From assembly GCF_033110965.1 (NCBI RefSeq), contig NZ_CP137003.1, forward strand, positions 1,426,001 through 1,490,000: DNA of 64,000 nucleotides, given 5' to 3'. The position numbers were made by a program, and so were the translations under genes. The first letter of the stretch is position 1. The number at the start of each line of letters is the position of its first letter. The DNA comes from Raineyella sp. LH-20 (lineage in GTDB: Bacteria > Actinomycetota > Actinomycetes > Propionibacteriales > Propionibacteriaceae). A model generated the notes under the pieces. It had not been told where the DNA came from. It searched no databases and saw only the letters and a list, made by a program, of their open reading frames with translations. Shown here piece after piece: positions 54,357 through 62,935 of the stretch.

Positions 54357-55799
54357 TCACAGGTCGAAGATCTCGTGATGGATGTTCTCGGGGCGGGCCC
54401 CCAGGGCCCGGGCGGAGCGGACCACTTGGCGGTTGAGCGCCGCCGGCCCGCAGACGTAGACCTGGGCGTCGTCGAGCCGGCCGACGGTGGCCCGCAGGTG
54501 CTCGGGACTCAGCGGGTAGGCCCGTCGGTGGCCGGGCATCAGGTGCACCCGGACCCGCGGCCGGGCCTGCAGACGCCACAGCTCGTCGCGGTGCGCCATG
54601 TGGTCCATCGACTGGGACCGGTAGATGATGTCCAGCGGTGCCTCGCCGGCCACCCGGTCGGCCAGGGCGGCCACCGGGCCGACCCCGACGCCGCCGGCGA
54701 CGAGCACCGTACGACGGGTCCGGTCCGCCGGATCGGGGGCCACCCGGCCGGGGGTGATCGCCCCGTACGGCCCCTCCACCAGCACCCGGGTGCCGACCCG
54801 CAGGCCGGCCATCGCTGCCGACGCGTCGCCGAGCGCCTTGACGGTGAGCCGCATCATGTCGCCGCGGATCGCCGAGATCGAGTACGGGTGCGCCTCGTAG
54901 CCGAGCCCGGGGTGCAGGAAGCGCCAGTTGAAGAACTGTCCCTCCCGGGCGCCGAGCCTCGGCAGATCCCGGCCGCGCACCCAGATGCTGGTCACGCCGG
55001 GTGCCTCGGGGACGACCGCCGCCACCCGCAGACCGTGGCGCAGCGAGCGGACCAGCGGCAGCAGCACCCGGTAACCGACGATCGCGCCGAACACGACGAG
55101 GTAGAGGCCGACCCACAGGGCCCGCGACCAACCGGAGAGGAACGGTCCGCCGGCGGTGATCTGGTGCGCGAAGGCCAACGCGACGCCGAGATAGGTGTAC
55201 AGGTGGACCGTCCACCACGTCTCGTGCTTGATCGTGCGTCGGACCCGCTTCCACGAGGTGGCCCCGGCGGCGAGGAGCGCCAGCGTCCCGGCCAGCGCCG
55301 GCAGGATCCACGGGGTGGTGCGGGTGAGGTCCCACAGTTCGGCGAACCAGTTGGTCCGCGCGTCCATCCCGTAGCTGGCCACCACCAGCACGAGGTGGAC
55401 CAGCACCAGCGACATCGCCCAGGGGGCGATCCGCTTGTGCCAGCTGACCAGGTGGTCCTGACCGATCGCCCGCTCCAGCACCGGCAGTCGGGAGATCAGC
55501 AGCAACAGCAGGAGGACGCCGTACGTGCCGATCGAGGCGGCCAGCACGGAGACGACGTACAGCACGTTGGACAGCGTCCCGGTGAGCGGGAGCACGGCCT
55601 GGATGGTCAGGCCCAGCACCACGCCGCCGAGCGCACCGACCGCGGCGAGGAACCAGCTCGCCACCCGGCCGTTCGCGTTGTCCTGTGCGGCCTCGACCGT
55701 CAGCGGCGTACGCCGTGGTCGGCGCGCGGTCTCGGCGGTCGGGGTGTGCGGGGCGGTCGGGGCGGTCATCGGGCCCGGTGCGTACGTGGGCTGCTGCAT
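54357..55799 (-). CDS. Ferric-reductase-like transmembrane flavoprotein
   Basis: A 480-residue protein. The N-terminal half has about six helices of the ferric reductase type, with haem-ligand candidates SWHKRIAPW, LVLVHLVLVV, ETWWTVHLYTYL and ALAFAHQI. The C-terminal half is a ferredoxin-reductase module: FAD site EAHPYSIS (the usual Arg is His), GPYGAITPG, VAGGVGVGPVAALA and NAD site VYVCGPAALNRQ. It probably moves electrons from NAD(P)H across the membrane to the flavinylated protein encoded next to it. The ATG at 55799 has GGAG close by. Confidence 0.9.
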   Translation of the reverse strand: MQQPTYAPGPMTAPTAPHTPTAETARRPRRTPLTVEAAQDNANGRVASWFLAAVGALGGVVLGLTIQAVLPLTGTLSNVLYVVSVLAASIGTYGVLLLLLLISRLPVLERAIGQDHLVSWHKRIAPWAMSLVLVHLVLVVASYGMDARTNWFAELWDLTRTTPWILPALAGTLALLAAGATSWKRVRRTIKHETWWTVHLYTYLGVALAFAHQITAGGPFLSGWSRALWVGLYLVVFGAIVGYRVLLPLVRSLRHGLRVAAVVPEAPGVTSIWVRGRDLPRLGAREGQFFNWRFLHPGLGYEAHPYSISAIRGDMMRLTVKALGDASAAMAGLRVGTRVLVEGPYGAITPGRVAPDPADRTRRTVLVAGGVGVGPVAALADRVAGEAPLDIIYRSQSMDHMAHRDELWRLQARPRVRVHLMPGHRRAYPLSPEHLRATVGRLDDAQVYVCGPAALNRQVVRSARALGARPENIHHEIFDL

Positions 55800-55984
55800 G
55801 ACTCCACAGGACCGCCGGATCCTGTGCCCGATCTGTGTCGGCTCCCCTCGGTTTCTTGTGAACGGCCGCGGTATCTGGTGAACGCCCGTGAGGGTCCCCG
55901 AGCGGGGTCGGGGGGCATCCCTGAACGGTCCCCCGAGAGCCCGGCGCCGCGCCGCGAACGCTCGATCGGTGCCACCGACGAACC

Positions 55985-55990
55985 TAGACT
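55985..55990 (+). promoter_or_regulatory. Candidate -10 element of the kinase-GTPase operon
   Basis: TAGACT in the divergent region 55800-56063, predicting a leader of about 67 bases before the ATG at 56064. A repeated TGTGAACGGC/GGTGAACGCC pair lies at about 55857-55883. Confidence 0.4.
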
Positions 55991-56063
55991 GGCCCCACCC
56001 GCGTGGCGGGGACGGGACCCGCCGGGGTCCCGGGAGCCGTACCAGGGGGAGGAGACGGGGCGC

Positions 56064-57527
56064 ATGGTCGCCGGACAGACCACCACGGTCGAGGCCACCG
56101 GGGTGCTCTTCGAGCCCCGCCCGGACGATCCGGGCGCGCTGGTCGACGCCGCCGGACGCCAGCCGGTGATCGACCTGACCCGCCGGCTGCGACCGGCCTC
56201 GACCCCGATCGACGAGAAGAAGCTCACCCCGTTCCTCGGCTACTGGGGCCAGCTGCGGCCGGGCCAGAGTCCCGAGGCGTACGTCATCAAGGTGATCCTG
56301 GCCGGCACCACGCCGCCCGGCCGGCCCGACGCCGGCGCCCCGATGGTCGGCCCGCAGGCCGCCCGGCTGCTGGCGAATGAGGAGGAGGCGGCCCGGCGCA
56401 ACGGGCTGCTGCCCGACGGTGTGCCGGCCACCGGGGTCGGCGGCGGGTACGCCTGGGTGGTGCGGCGCTACATCCACGGTCTCACCCTCACCCAGACCCG
56501 CACTCAGGGCGGCCTGGAGGGCAACCGGGCGGTGCTGGCCCGGCTGATGCTGGAGCGGATCGTCGAGCTGCACACCCGCACCTACAACGGCCACCCGCTC
56601 TACCACGGCGACATCAAGCCGGCGAACGTCATCGTCCAGGTCTCCGGCCGGGAGATCACCGGGGTGGAGCTGATCGACTACGAGTCGGGCGGCGCGACGG
56701 GTGACGAGGGCCCGGCGTGGCGGCACGCGACGTTCCAGTTCGCCAGTCCGGAGCACTTCCTCTCGCCGCGGATCGACCAGGCCTCCGACGTCTTCTCCTG
56801 GGGGCTGACCGTCCTCGACATGTACGCCCCCAACCGCCACCCGTTCGTCGGCGGGCTGGACGATCCGCGGGAGTACGAGGACGCGTACGGCACCGGACGC
56901 AGCGCCGACGAGGCGGTGCTCGCCGCGATCACCGACCCGGTGGTGCGTGAGTGCGTCCGTCTCGCGCTGACCGTACGGTCCGACAACCGGCCCAGCGCCC
57001 GCGCCCTCTACAGCCGGCTCACCTCGGGCAGCACCGCCCGCCCGGCCGGCCCGGTGCAGGCGCCGACGACGACCTTCGAGCTGCCCCGCCGCGATCCGGA
57101 GGACCCGGATGCGACCGCCCTGCGGTCCTACGCCCTGCCGCCCGCCGCCCCGTCGGCCGGCGGGACGACGGCCCCGTACCCCGGCGTGACCGCGCCGCAG
57201 GCCGGCGTGACCGCTGCGTACGACGACGGGACCCGGGTGGCGCCCACCCGGGCGGTCTACCTGCCGCTGGCGGCGGAGGAACCGCCTCCACCGGTGGCCT
57301 GGCCCCGCGCGGGGCTGTTGGCCGACACGGCCGATCCGGACTCGGTGCCGGCCCAGCTCGGCGCGTGGTGGCGGCAAGTGTTCGCCGTCGAGGGCTATCT
57401 CGGCGCGGAGCGGTTCGGCCCCGGTCACTGGGTCGGCTATCTGGTCGCGGCGGTGTTCGCCGGCGGCGTGGTGGGCGTGCTGGTGGGCGTGGTCCTGCTG
57501 GCCCTCGGAAGGGTGGTGGTCCCGTGA
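56064..57527 (+). CDS. Protein kinase-like membrane protein of a GTPase system
   Basis: A 487-residue protein with a eukaryotic-type kinase fold. Candidate ATP-binding Lys76 lies in AYVIKVIL. The catalytic loop is HGDIKPANVIVQ (His181, Asp183, Lys185) with HGD for HRD. The metal motif is DYE (Asp205) for DFG, and ASPEHF stands for APE. Key catalytic residues are present, so activity is plausible. A Pro/Ala linker (about 330-410) leads to one helix near the C-terminus (YLVAAVFAGGVVGVLVGVVL). AGGAG lies about ten bases before the ATG. The stop overlaps the next start. First gene of a four-gene coupled operon. Confidence 0.85.
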   Translation: MVAGQTTTVEATGVLFEPRPDDPGALVDAAGRQPVIDLTRRLRPASTPIDEKKLTPFLGYWGQLRPGQSPEAYVIKVILAGTTPPGRPDAGAPMVGPQAARLLANEEEAARRNGLLPDGVPATGVGGGYAWVVRRYIHGLTLTQTRTQGGLEGNRAVLARLMLERIVELHTRTYNGHPLYHGDIKPANVIVQVSGREITGVELIDYESGGATGDEGPAWRHATFQFASPEHFLSPRIDQASDVFSWGLTVLDMYAPNRHPFVGGLDDPREYEDAYGTGRSADEAVLAAITDPVVRECVRLALTVRSDNRPSARALYSRLTSGSTARPAGPVQAPTTTFELPRRDPEDPDATALRSYALPPAAPSAGGTTAPYPGVTAPQAGVTAAYDDGTRVAPTRAVYLPLAAEEPPPPVAWPRAGLLADTADPDSVPAQLGAWWRQVFAVEGYLGAERFGPGHWVGYLVAAVFAGGVVGVLVGVVLLALGRVVVP

Positions 57528-57679
57528 GCGTGTCCTCCTTCGACGAGGCCGAGCGGCGCCGGCTGGCGCGGCTTGCCCGGCATGCTGCCCTGCTCCGCTA
57601 CACCCGTCGGGTGCGGATCCTGCGATCGGTCGGGCTGGTCGTCGCGGTGCTGGTCGCCCTGTTCGTGGTGATCCACTGA
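57524..57679 (+). CDS. 51-residue single-helix membrane peptide
   Basis: A strongly basic N-terminal half (ERRRLARLARHAALLRYTRR) and one helix (ILRSVGLVVAVLVALFVVIH) running to the C-terminus. The GTG overlaps the kinase stop and the TGA overlaps the GTPase ATG by one base, which argues that it is a true gene. No family recognised. It may anchor or signal to the GTPase. Confidence 0.75.
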   Translation: MSVSSFDEAERRRLARLARHAALLRYTRRVRILRSVGLVVAVLVALFVVIH

Positions 57680-58824
57680 TGACCCGCTATCTGTGTCCCC
57701 AGTGCGCGGTGCACTACCGGGCGAACGAGTTCACCACCTACACCGCGCAGAGTGAGCGGTGGGCCCCGCCGCATCGCGACGCGATGAGCACTCTGGTCCG
57801 TGGGGTGCGGACCCTGCTCGGCGTCACCGTCGCGGACCACGACCGGGCGCGGGCCGAGCACCTGGAGATGCTGCGCCTCGGCGTGCACCACCGGTGTCCG
57901 CGCGGCCATGTGATGCCGGCCGAGTTCCTCCGCCGGGAGACCCTGCCGATCGGCCTGATCGGGCCGTCCTCGGTGTCGAAGTCGACCTATCTGGCGGTGT
58001 TGCTGCAGCGGATCGTCGGGATGACCGACCTCGCCCCGATGGGCCTCACCTTCACCGTCGAGGAGCGTTCCAAGGGCATCTACCAGCGCGACTACGTCAC
58101 CCCGCTGGCGATGCGCCGCCCGCCCGAGCAGACCCGGCTGGAACGTACGTCGCCGCTGGTGGTCCGGATGCACCGGGACTGGGCCGCCGACGAGGACGTC
58201 AACTTGCTGTTCTTCGACGCCGCGGGGGAGGGATATCGCGACGCCCGGTCCAGCGCCGACCTCAACCCGTACCTGTCGGTGATGGCCGGCGCTCTGGTGT
58301 TCTGCTCGCCGGTCAACCTGGCCTTCGGCCCGGAGACCGGGTTCGCGCTCGCACCCGGGATCGAGGGGGCGACCGCGCCGGGAGCGGGCACGGTGGTCGC
58401 GGCGTTGCAGTCGGCCCGTACGGTCGCGGACGGTCGACGCGACCCGGTGCCGACCGGCGTCGTGGTCGCCAAGTGCGACGAGCTCGCCCCGCTGGAGGCC
58501 CGCCAGCCGCACCCGGGCCAGGCGATCCCGCTGGACGCCCGGCTGTTCTACGGACACGAGGACGCCTACCTGCGCCGGCAGTCCCGCTGGCCGTACGAAC
58601 TGCTGGCCGCGCACGGACAGGCGATCCTGGCCGAGGCCGAGCGGTTCTCGCTGCTGACCCGCTACCACGCGGTGTCGGCGACCGGCAGCCCGGTGAACAA
58701 CCTGGGGATGTTCGACACCATCGCGCCGGTCCGGGTGCACGAACCGCTGCTCGGGCTGCTGCACGACATGGGTCTGCTGGTCGGGGCGACCGCGCTGTAC
58801 GGGCCGGAGCGGGTCCATGGCTGA
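57679..58824 (+). CDS. P-loop GTPase with N-terminal zinc ribbon (DO-GTPase-like)
   Basis: A 381-residue protein. Cys6 and Cys9 (CPQC) with Cys73 and His77 (CPRGH) suggest a split zinc-binding site around an insert. The P-loop is GPSSVSKST (95-103), with Ser100 where nearly all P-loop proteins have Gly. The Walker B/G3 motif is DAAGEGY (Asp180), and G4 is AKCDEL (Lys265, Asp267), giving guanine specificity. This matches TRAFAC-like GTPases paired with GAP1 proteins in predicted conflict systems. It overlaps the GAP1-like gene by eight bases. Confidence 0.8.
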   Translation: MTRYLCPQCAVHYRANEFTTYTAQSERWAPPHRDAMSTLVRGVRTLLGVTVADHDRARAEHLEMLRLGVHHRCPRGHVMPAEFLRRETLPIGLIGPSSVSKSTYLAVLLQRIVGMTDLAPMGLTFTVEERSKGIYQRDYVTPLAMRRPPEQTRLERTSPLVVRMHRDWAADEDVNLLFFDAAGEGYRDARSSADLNPYLSVMAGALVFCSPVNLAFGPETGFALAPGIEGATAPGAGTVVAALQSARTVADGRRDPVPTGVVVAKCDELAPLEARQPHPGQAIPLDARLFYGHEDAYLRRQSRWPYELLAAHGQAILAEAERFSLLTRYHAVSATGSPVNNLGMFDTIAPVRVHEPLLGLLHDMGLLVGATALYGPERVHG

Positions 58825-60544
58825 GATCCAGCAGGCCGTCATCGGCTGGGGCCCGACCAGCAACGGGCTGGGGGTGCTCGGCGCCTCGGTCGGGTGGCCG
58901 ACGATCGACGGTCTGCCGTGGCTGCCGGACGCCGCGCGGACGTTCCTGCCCCGCGGTTCCGACGCCGAGGTGATGCGCGGCACCGAACCGCCCTGCGGGC
59001 TCGAGGCCCGGCCCACCGAGCACGGCACCCTGCTGGTCTCCAAGGTCTACCTCGGCCGGGTCGGCCGGCCGGGCACCTTCACCGCGCACTGCCTGCTCGA
59101 CCCGACCGGCCGGCAGTGCGCCCACGACCTGTTGGAGCTGGCCCGCGACGGCGTGTTGCTGCGCCGCGAGGAACAGCCCGTCGGCGGCACCCTCGAGGTG
59201 CTCGGCCTGCCCGCCCGCCGCACCCGGCCCGAGCCGGGCGGCGTCCCGGCCGACCTGCTCGCCCTGCTGTTGGCGCACCTCGCGGACCGTACGCCGCTGC
59301 TGCTGCGGACGGCCGACCGGGGCGGCGGGGTGGAGACCCTGTCGGCACTGGCCCACGCGCTGCCGCGGAAGGTCGCGGCGGACCTGTGGTGGTCCACCTT
59401 CGTCGCCCAGCCGGACGACCCGGCGGAGGTCGGTGGGCCGGGTGTGGGGCTGGTGGTGCCGCCGTTCTCGGCGACCGGGGCAGCGGAGCCGGACGCCTTC
59501 GGCGCGCCGGTCCGGCTGGACCTGGCCGGGCGGGCCGATCCGCTGGGCCGGGCCGATCCGCCGGGGCGGGCCGGCCTGCCGGAATCGACCGGGGAGGTCA
59601 TCGATCTCGACCGCGGGCCGGTGCCGACCGACGACCGTGCCCGTGCTCTGCTCCGCAGCTACCTGGACCAGCCGGAGCGGGCGGCGGAGGCGGACGGGGC
59701 CGACGCGTTCAGCGCCGGACTGGACGCCCTGGTCGTCGACCCGGCGCTCCCGCTCGACGAGCGCGGCATGGACCTGCTGGCCGCGGAGGTGGGCCCGTCG
59801 ATCTTCGCCCGGCTGCTCGCCGGCCCGCACGCGATGGCCCGGCTCGCCGAGATCGTCCGGGCCCGTCGCCGGCTGCCGTACCGCACCCTGTGGACCGCCG
59901 TCCCTGCGCTGACCGACGCGATGTTCGCCTGGTTCGGGCCGGTGCAGGCCGACCCGGAGACCCAGGCCCGGGCCCAGCGGGTGATCTGCACCACGATGGA
60001 CTCCCGCAATCTCGTCCGCCTCGTCGCCCGGCCGCTGGGCCGTGACGCGGCGGACTACCGGCCGGTGGTCGCGGACCGCAGGCTGGCCTCCGCGTTGGCC
60101 GGGCTGGCTGGCCCGCTCGAGGCGTACGAGTGGCGGGTGCTGACCGAGGAGTGGAGCCCGGTCGTCGACGCCGCCGTGGTGTCCTGGCTCACCGGCTGGA
60201 CCGACGCCCCGGCAGACCTCGCCCGGCTCGCCGCGGACCATCCGGCATTCGTCGCCGGGCTCGACGCGGCCCTCGCGGAGGTGGCCGCCGACCCCGGCAC
60301 GACCCCGGCGGACGTACGCTCCCGGCTGGCGACCTGGCGGGGACTGCCGGCGGAGGAATGGGCCGACCTGCTGCTCGACTGCCCCTCCGCCCCTGCCGGC
60401 GCTCCCCTCGCGGCACTGGCACGTCTCGACGTCCGTGACGTACGCCAGGTCCTGCGCCGGGCCTGGCCCCGGCTGGCCGCCCAGGCCGGCATCCCGGCGG
60501 CGGTCGCCGACGAACTGCGGGTCCGGGGGCTCGGCGGCTTCTGA
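58817..60544 (+). CDS. GAP1-like GTPase-associated protein
   Basis: A 575-residue soluble protein. The first 150 residues (IQQAVIGWGPTSNGLGVLGAS, split at WGPT; then EPPCGLEARPTEHGTLLVSKVYLGR and RPGTFTAHCLLDP) resemble the N-terminal domain of GTPase-associated protein 1, followed by middle and C-terminal helical regions. GAP1 proteins accompany prokaryotic GTPases in computationally predicted conflict systems; their biochemical role is not established. I assign it by sequence style, position and coupling to the GTPase. A CGTTCCCGCGGGAACG palindrome lies 35 bases after its stop. Confidence 0.75.
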   Translation: MAEIQQAVIGWGPTSNGLGVLGASVGWPTIDGLPWLPDAARTFLPRGSDAEVMRGTEPPCGLEARPTEHGTLLVSKVYLGRVGRPGTFTAHCLLDPTGRQCAHDLLELARDGVLLRREEQPVGGTLEVLGLPARRTRPEPGGVPADLLALLLAHLADRTPLLLRTADRGGGVETLSALAHALPRKVAADLWWSTFVAQPDDPAEVGGPGVGLVVPPFSATGAAEPDAFGAPVRLDLAGRADPLGRADPPGRAGLPESTGEVIDLDRGPVPTDDRARALLRSYLDQPERAAEADGADAFSAGLDALVVDPALPLDERGMDLLAAEVGPSIFARLLAGPHAMARLAEIVRARRRLPYRTLWTAVPALTDAMFAWFGPVQADPETQARAQRVICTTMDSRNLVRLVARPLGRDAADYRPVVADRRLASALAGLAGPLEAYEWRVLTEEWSPVVDAAVVSWLTGWTDAPADLARLAADHPAFVAGLDAALAEVAADPGTTPADVRSRLATWRGLPAEEWADLLLDCPSAPAGAPLAALARLDVRDVRQVLRRAWPRLAAQAGIPAAVADELRVRGLGGF

Positions 60545-60578
60545 GGGCGGAGGTGCTCCCGCAACCACTGAGCCCGGA

Positions 60579-60594
60579 CGTTCCCGCGGGAACG
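60579..60594. repeat. 16-bp palindrome CGTTCCCGCGGGAACG, copy 4
   Basis: The only intergenic copy of this palindrome in the window. It lies between the convergent ends of the GAP1-like gene and the FadR-like gene, where it could also act as a hairpin. Confidence 0.9.
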
Positions 60595-60628
60595 CGGCCC
60601 GGCCGAACATGGCGTGGGGTCGGCCGGA

Positions 60629-61360
60629 TCAGCTCCGTGCGGCAGCCCGCAGCCGCGCGTCGGCGGTGTCCATGTGCTGGTTCATCTGGGCCACTGCGGC
60701 GTCGGCGTCCCCCTGGGCCATCGCGTCGAGGATCTGCCGGTGCTCGAGGAAGGCCGTGCGCATCTGCTCCTTGTCCTGGATGTGGTGTTCCATCCAGATC
60801 CGCAGCAGCGCCCGGATCGTCCCGAGCAGTTCCATCAGGGTGGCGTTCTCGGCGGCGTCGGCCAGGGCGACGTGGAAGCGCAGGTCCGCCTCGACGAACG
60901 CCTCCTCGCCGAGAGTGTGTTCCTGGGCTTCAAGGGCTTGCCGCAGCGCCCGCTCGTGGTCGGGGCTGAACCGGTCCGTCGCCAGGCGTACGGCATGGGT
61001 CTCCAACGCTCGGCGGACCGACAGCAACTCGTCGATCCGGTCGGCGTTGAGCAGGATCCCCCATTGGAGGGTGCGCGGCAGCAGTTCGGAGGTGGTGTCC
61101 CGTAGATAGGTGCCGGAGCCTGGCCGGATCTCGACGATGCCGAGGATCTCCAGCGCGGCCAGGGCCTCCCGTACGGCCGACCGACCTACTCCCAGTTCCT
61201 GCGCGAGGGTCCGCTCGCTGGGCAGCCGCTCGCCGATCGCGAAGTCCGCCGAGGTCAGCCGGGTCAACAGGGCCTGGGCGGTCTGGGCGGCGAAGGAGGC
61301 GCCGCGGATCATCGCCGGTTCGCTCGTCTCCAGGGCGATACGGGGCTCCGGCGTCGACAT
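60629..61360 (-). CDS. FadR/GntR-family transcriptional regulator
   Basis: A 243-residue regulator. The N-terminal winged helix reads GERLPSERTLAQELGVGRSAVREALAALE, seen as LPSERTLAQELGVGRS and VREAL, then GIVEIRPGSGTYL. The C-terminal FCD helical domain has LLSVRRALETHAVRLA, ADLRFHVALADAAENATL and EHRQILDAMAQGD, with metal-site residues Asp and His typical of the family. Divergent from the MFS gene; the palindrome at 61455 between them is its likely operator. Ligand probably the imported sugar acid or a product. Confidence 0.93.
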   Translation of the reverse strand: MSTPEPRIALETSEPAMIRGASFAAQTAQALLTRLTSADFAIGERLPSERTLAQELGVGRSAVREALAALEILGIVEIRPGSGTYLRDTTSELLPRTLQWGILLNADRIDELLSVRRALETHAVRLATDRFSPDHERALRQALEAQEHTLGEEAFVEADLRFHVALADAAENATLMELLGTIRALLRIWMEHHIQDKEQMRTAFLEHRQILDAMAQGDADAAVAQMNQHMDTADARLRAAARS

Positions 61361-61454
61361 GGGCCCATGGTACGAGCCGGAGCGACCGACCTCGCGGCGC
61401 CGGGCCGGGCGGGAGCTCGTGTCGGCGCCGGAGCGTGAATCGGATCACCCAACA

Positions 61455-61470
61455 GGTCAACCGGTTGACC
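61455..61470. promoter_or_regulatory. Palindromic operator GGTCAACCGGTTGACC
   Basis: Perfect 16-base palindrome with the GGTC/GACC ends of FadR-type sites. It lies in the divergent region, 95 bases from each flanking start codon. Likely bound by the adjacent regulator. Confidence 0.75.
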
Positions 61471-61564
61471 AATCTGCTTCGCGTATTCCATGATGGTGCC
61501 GTCGACAGAGTGGTCGGCGACCGGGCCCCCAGCGTCGCGGCCCGGTGTCCCTGAAGGAGTCAAT

Positions 61565-62935
61565 GTGGATTCTGCACAGGCCGCTGCGGCGGCTCATCGG
61601 AGCGAAGCCGATGTCCTGGAGCGATCGGCTGTTCGCAAGGTGTCGTTCCGACTCGTGCCCTTCGTGGCACTGATGTTCTTCATCAACTACCTCGACCGGA
61701 CCGCCATCTCCTTCGCCGCGCCGAACGGGATGCGGACGGATCTGGCGATGACCGCCGCCCAGTTCGGCTTCGCCTCGGGCGTCTTCTTCATCGGCTACAT
61801 CATCCTGGAGATCCCCTCGAACCTGGCCCTGCACCGGTTCGGAGCACGCAAGTGGTTGGCCAGGATCATGGTCTCCTGGGGCGTCGTCGCGGTGCTCTTC
61901 ACCTGGGTGCAGACGACGGGCCAGCTCTACTGGCTGCGGTTCTTCCTCGGCGTCATGGAGGCCGGCTTCTTCCCCGGCGCCATCCTGTTCCTGTCCATGT
62001 GGGTACCGGCCAAGCATCGTCCCCGGGTGCTGATGCTCTTCTATCTCGCCCAGCCACTGACCACCGCGATCGGTGCGCCGCTGGCCGGTGCCCTGATCCA
62101 GCTGCACGGCCTGTGGGGCCTCGAGGGCTGGCGAGTGATGTACCTCTTCGTCGGCGCCCCGGCCATCCTCGTCGGCGTCCTGTGTTGGTTCTACCTCAAG
62201 GACAAGCCGCGGGACGCGGCCTGGCTCACCCCCGCCGAGCAAGACTGGCTGACCGGTGCGCTCGCCTCGGAGGAGCGGGCCAAGGAGGAGACCGAGCGGA
62301 TCGGCGTACGCCAGATGTTCGCCTCCGGTCGGGTGTGGGTGCTCTCCTTCGTCTACTTCGGCTTCATCTACGGCCTCTACGCCCTCGGCTTCTTCCTGCC
62401 GACCATCGTGGCCGGATTCAAGGCGCAGCTGGGCGAGATGACCCCGTCGCTGCAGGGCCTGATCACGGCCGTGCCGTACGTCATCGCCGCGGTCGTGATG
62501 TACCTGTGGTCGCGCGACGTGCAGTCACGCGGTCTGCGGACCTGGCACATCGTCGTCCCGGCGGTGGTCGGTGGCATCAGCATCCCGCTGGCCCTGTTCA
62601 CCTCCCACCCGGTGCTGACCATCGCCATCGTCTCCGTCACCGCCTCCTCGATCTTCGCCGTGCTGCCCAACTTCTGGACCCTGCCGACCAAGTTCCTCAC
62701 CGGTGCCGCCGCAGCCGGCGGCGTGGCGCTGATCAACACGATCGGCAACCTGGCCGGCTTCTCCGCCGGCTACATCACCGGCTGGGTGCACGATCTGACC
62801 AACGGTTACCTCGTGCCGATGATGGTCGTCGGCGGCTTCATGATCCTCTCCGGGATCCTGCTGGTCCTGTTGGCCTCGCGCGGCAGTGTCACCACCACCG
62901 ACGCCGACGCGCCCGCCGGGAAGGTCCTCGCGTGA
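61565..62935 (+). CDS. MFS transporter, anion:cation symporter (ACS) type
   Basis: A 456-residue transporter with 12 helices. ACS features: FINYLDRTAISFAAP in helix 1, GYIILEIPSNLALHRFGARKWLARIM (seen as EIPSNL and RFGARKWLARI), and FFLGVMEAGFFPGAILFLSMW. ACS members import hexuronates, glucarate, tartrate and other organic anions. AAGGAG sits six bases before the GTG at 61565; the open frame reaches 61490 but lacks a site there. The stop overlaps the next GTG. Confidence 0.92.
   Translation: MDSAQAAAAAHRSEADVLERSAVRKVSFRLVPFVALMFFINYLDRTAISFAAPNGMRTDLAMTAAQFGFASGVFFIGYIILEIPSNLALHRFGARKWLARIMVSWGVVAVLFTWVQTTGQLYWLRFFLGVMEAGFFPGAILFLSMWVPAKHRPRVLMLFYLAQPLTTAIGAPLAGALIQLHGLWGLEGWRVMYLFVGAPAILVGVLCWFYLKDKPRDAAWLTPAEQDWLTGALASEERAKEETERIGVRQMFASGRVWVLSFVYFGFIYGLYALGFFLPTIVAGFKAQLGEMTPSLQGLITAVPYVIAAVVMYLWSRDVQSRGLRTWHIVVPAVVGGISIPLALFTSHPVLTIAIVSVTASSIFAVLPNFWTLPTKFLTGAAAAGGVALINTIGNLAGFSAGYITGWVHDLTNGYLVPMMVVGGFMILSGILLVLLASRGSVTTTDADAPAGKVLA

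Noticed and set aside
56064-57527. Pseudokinase
   Set aside because: Lys76, Asp183, Lys185 and Asp205 are all present, so loss of catalysis cannot be claimed despite the HGD and DYE variants.
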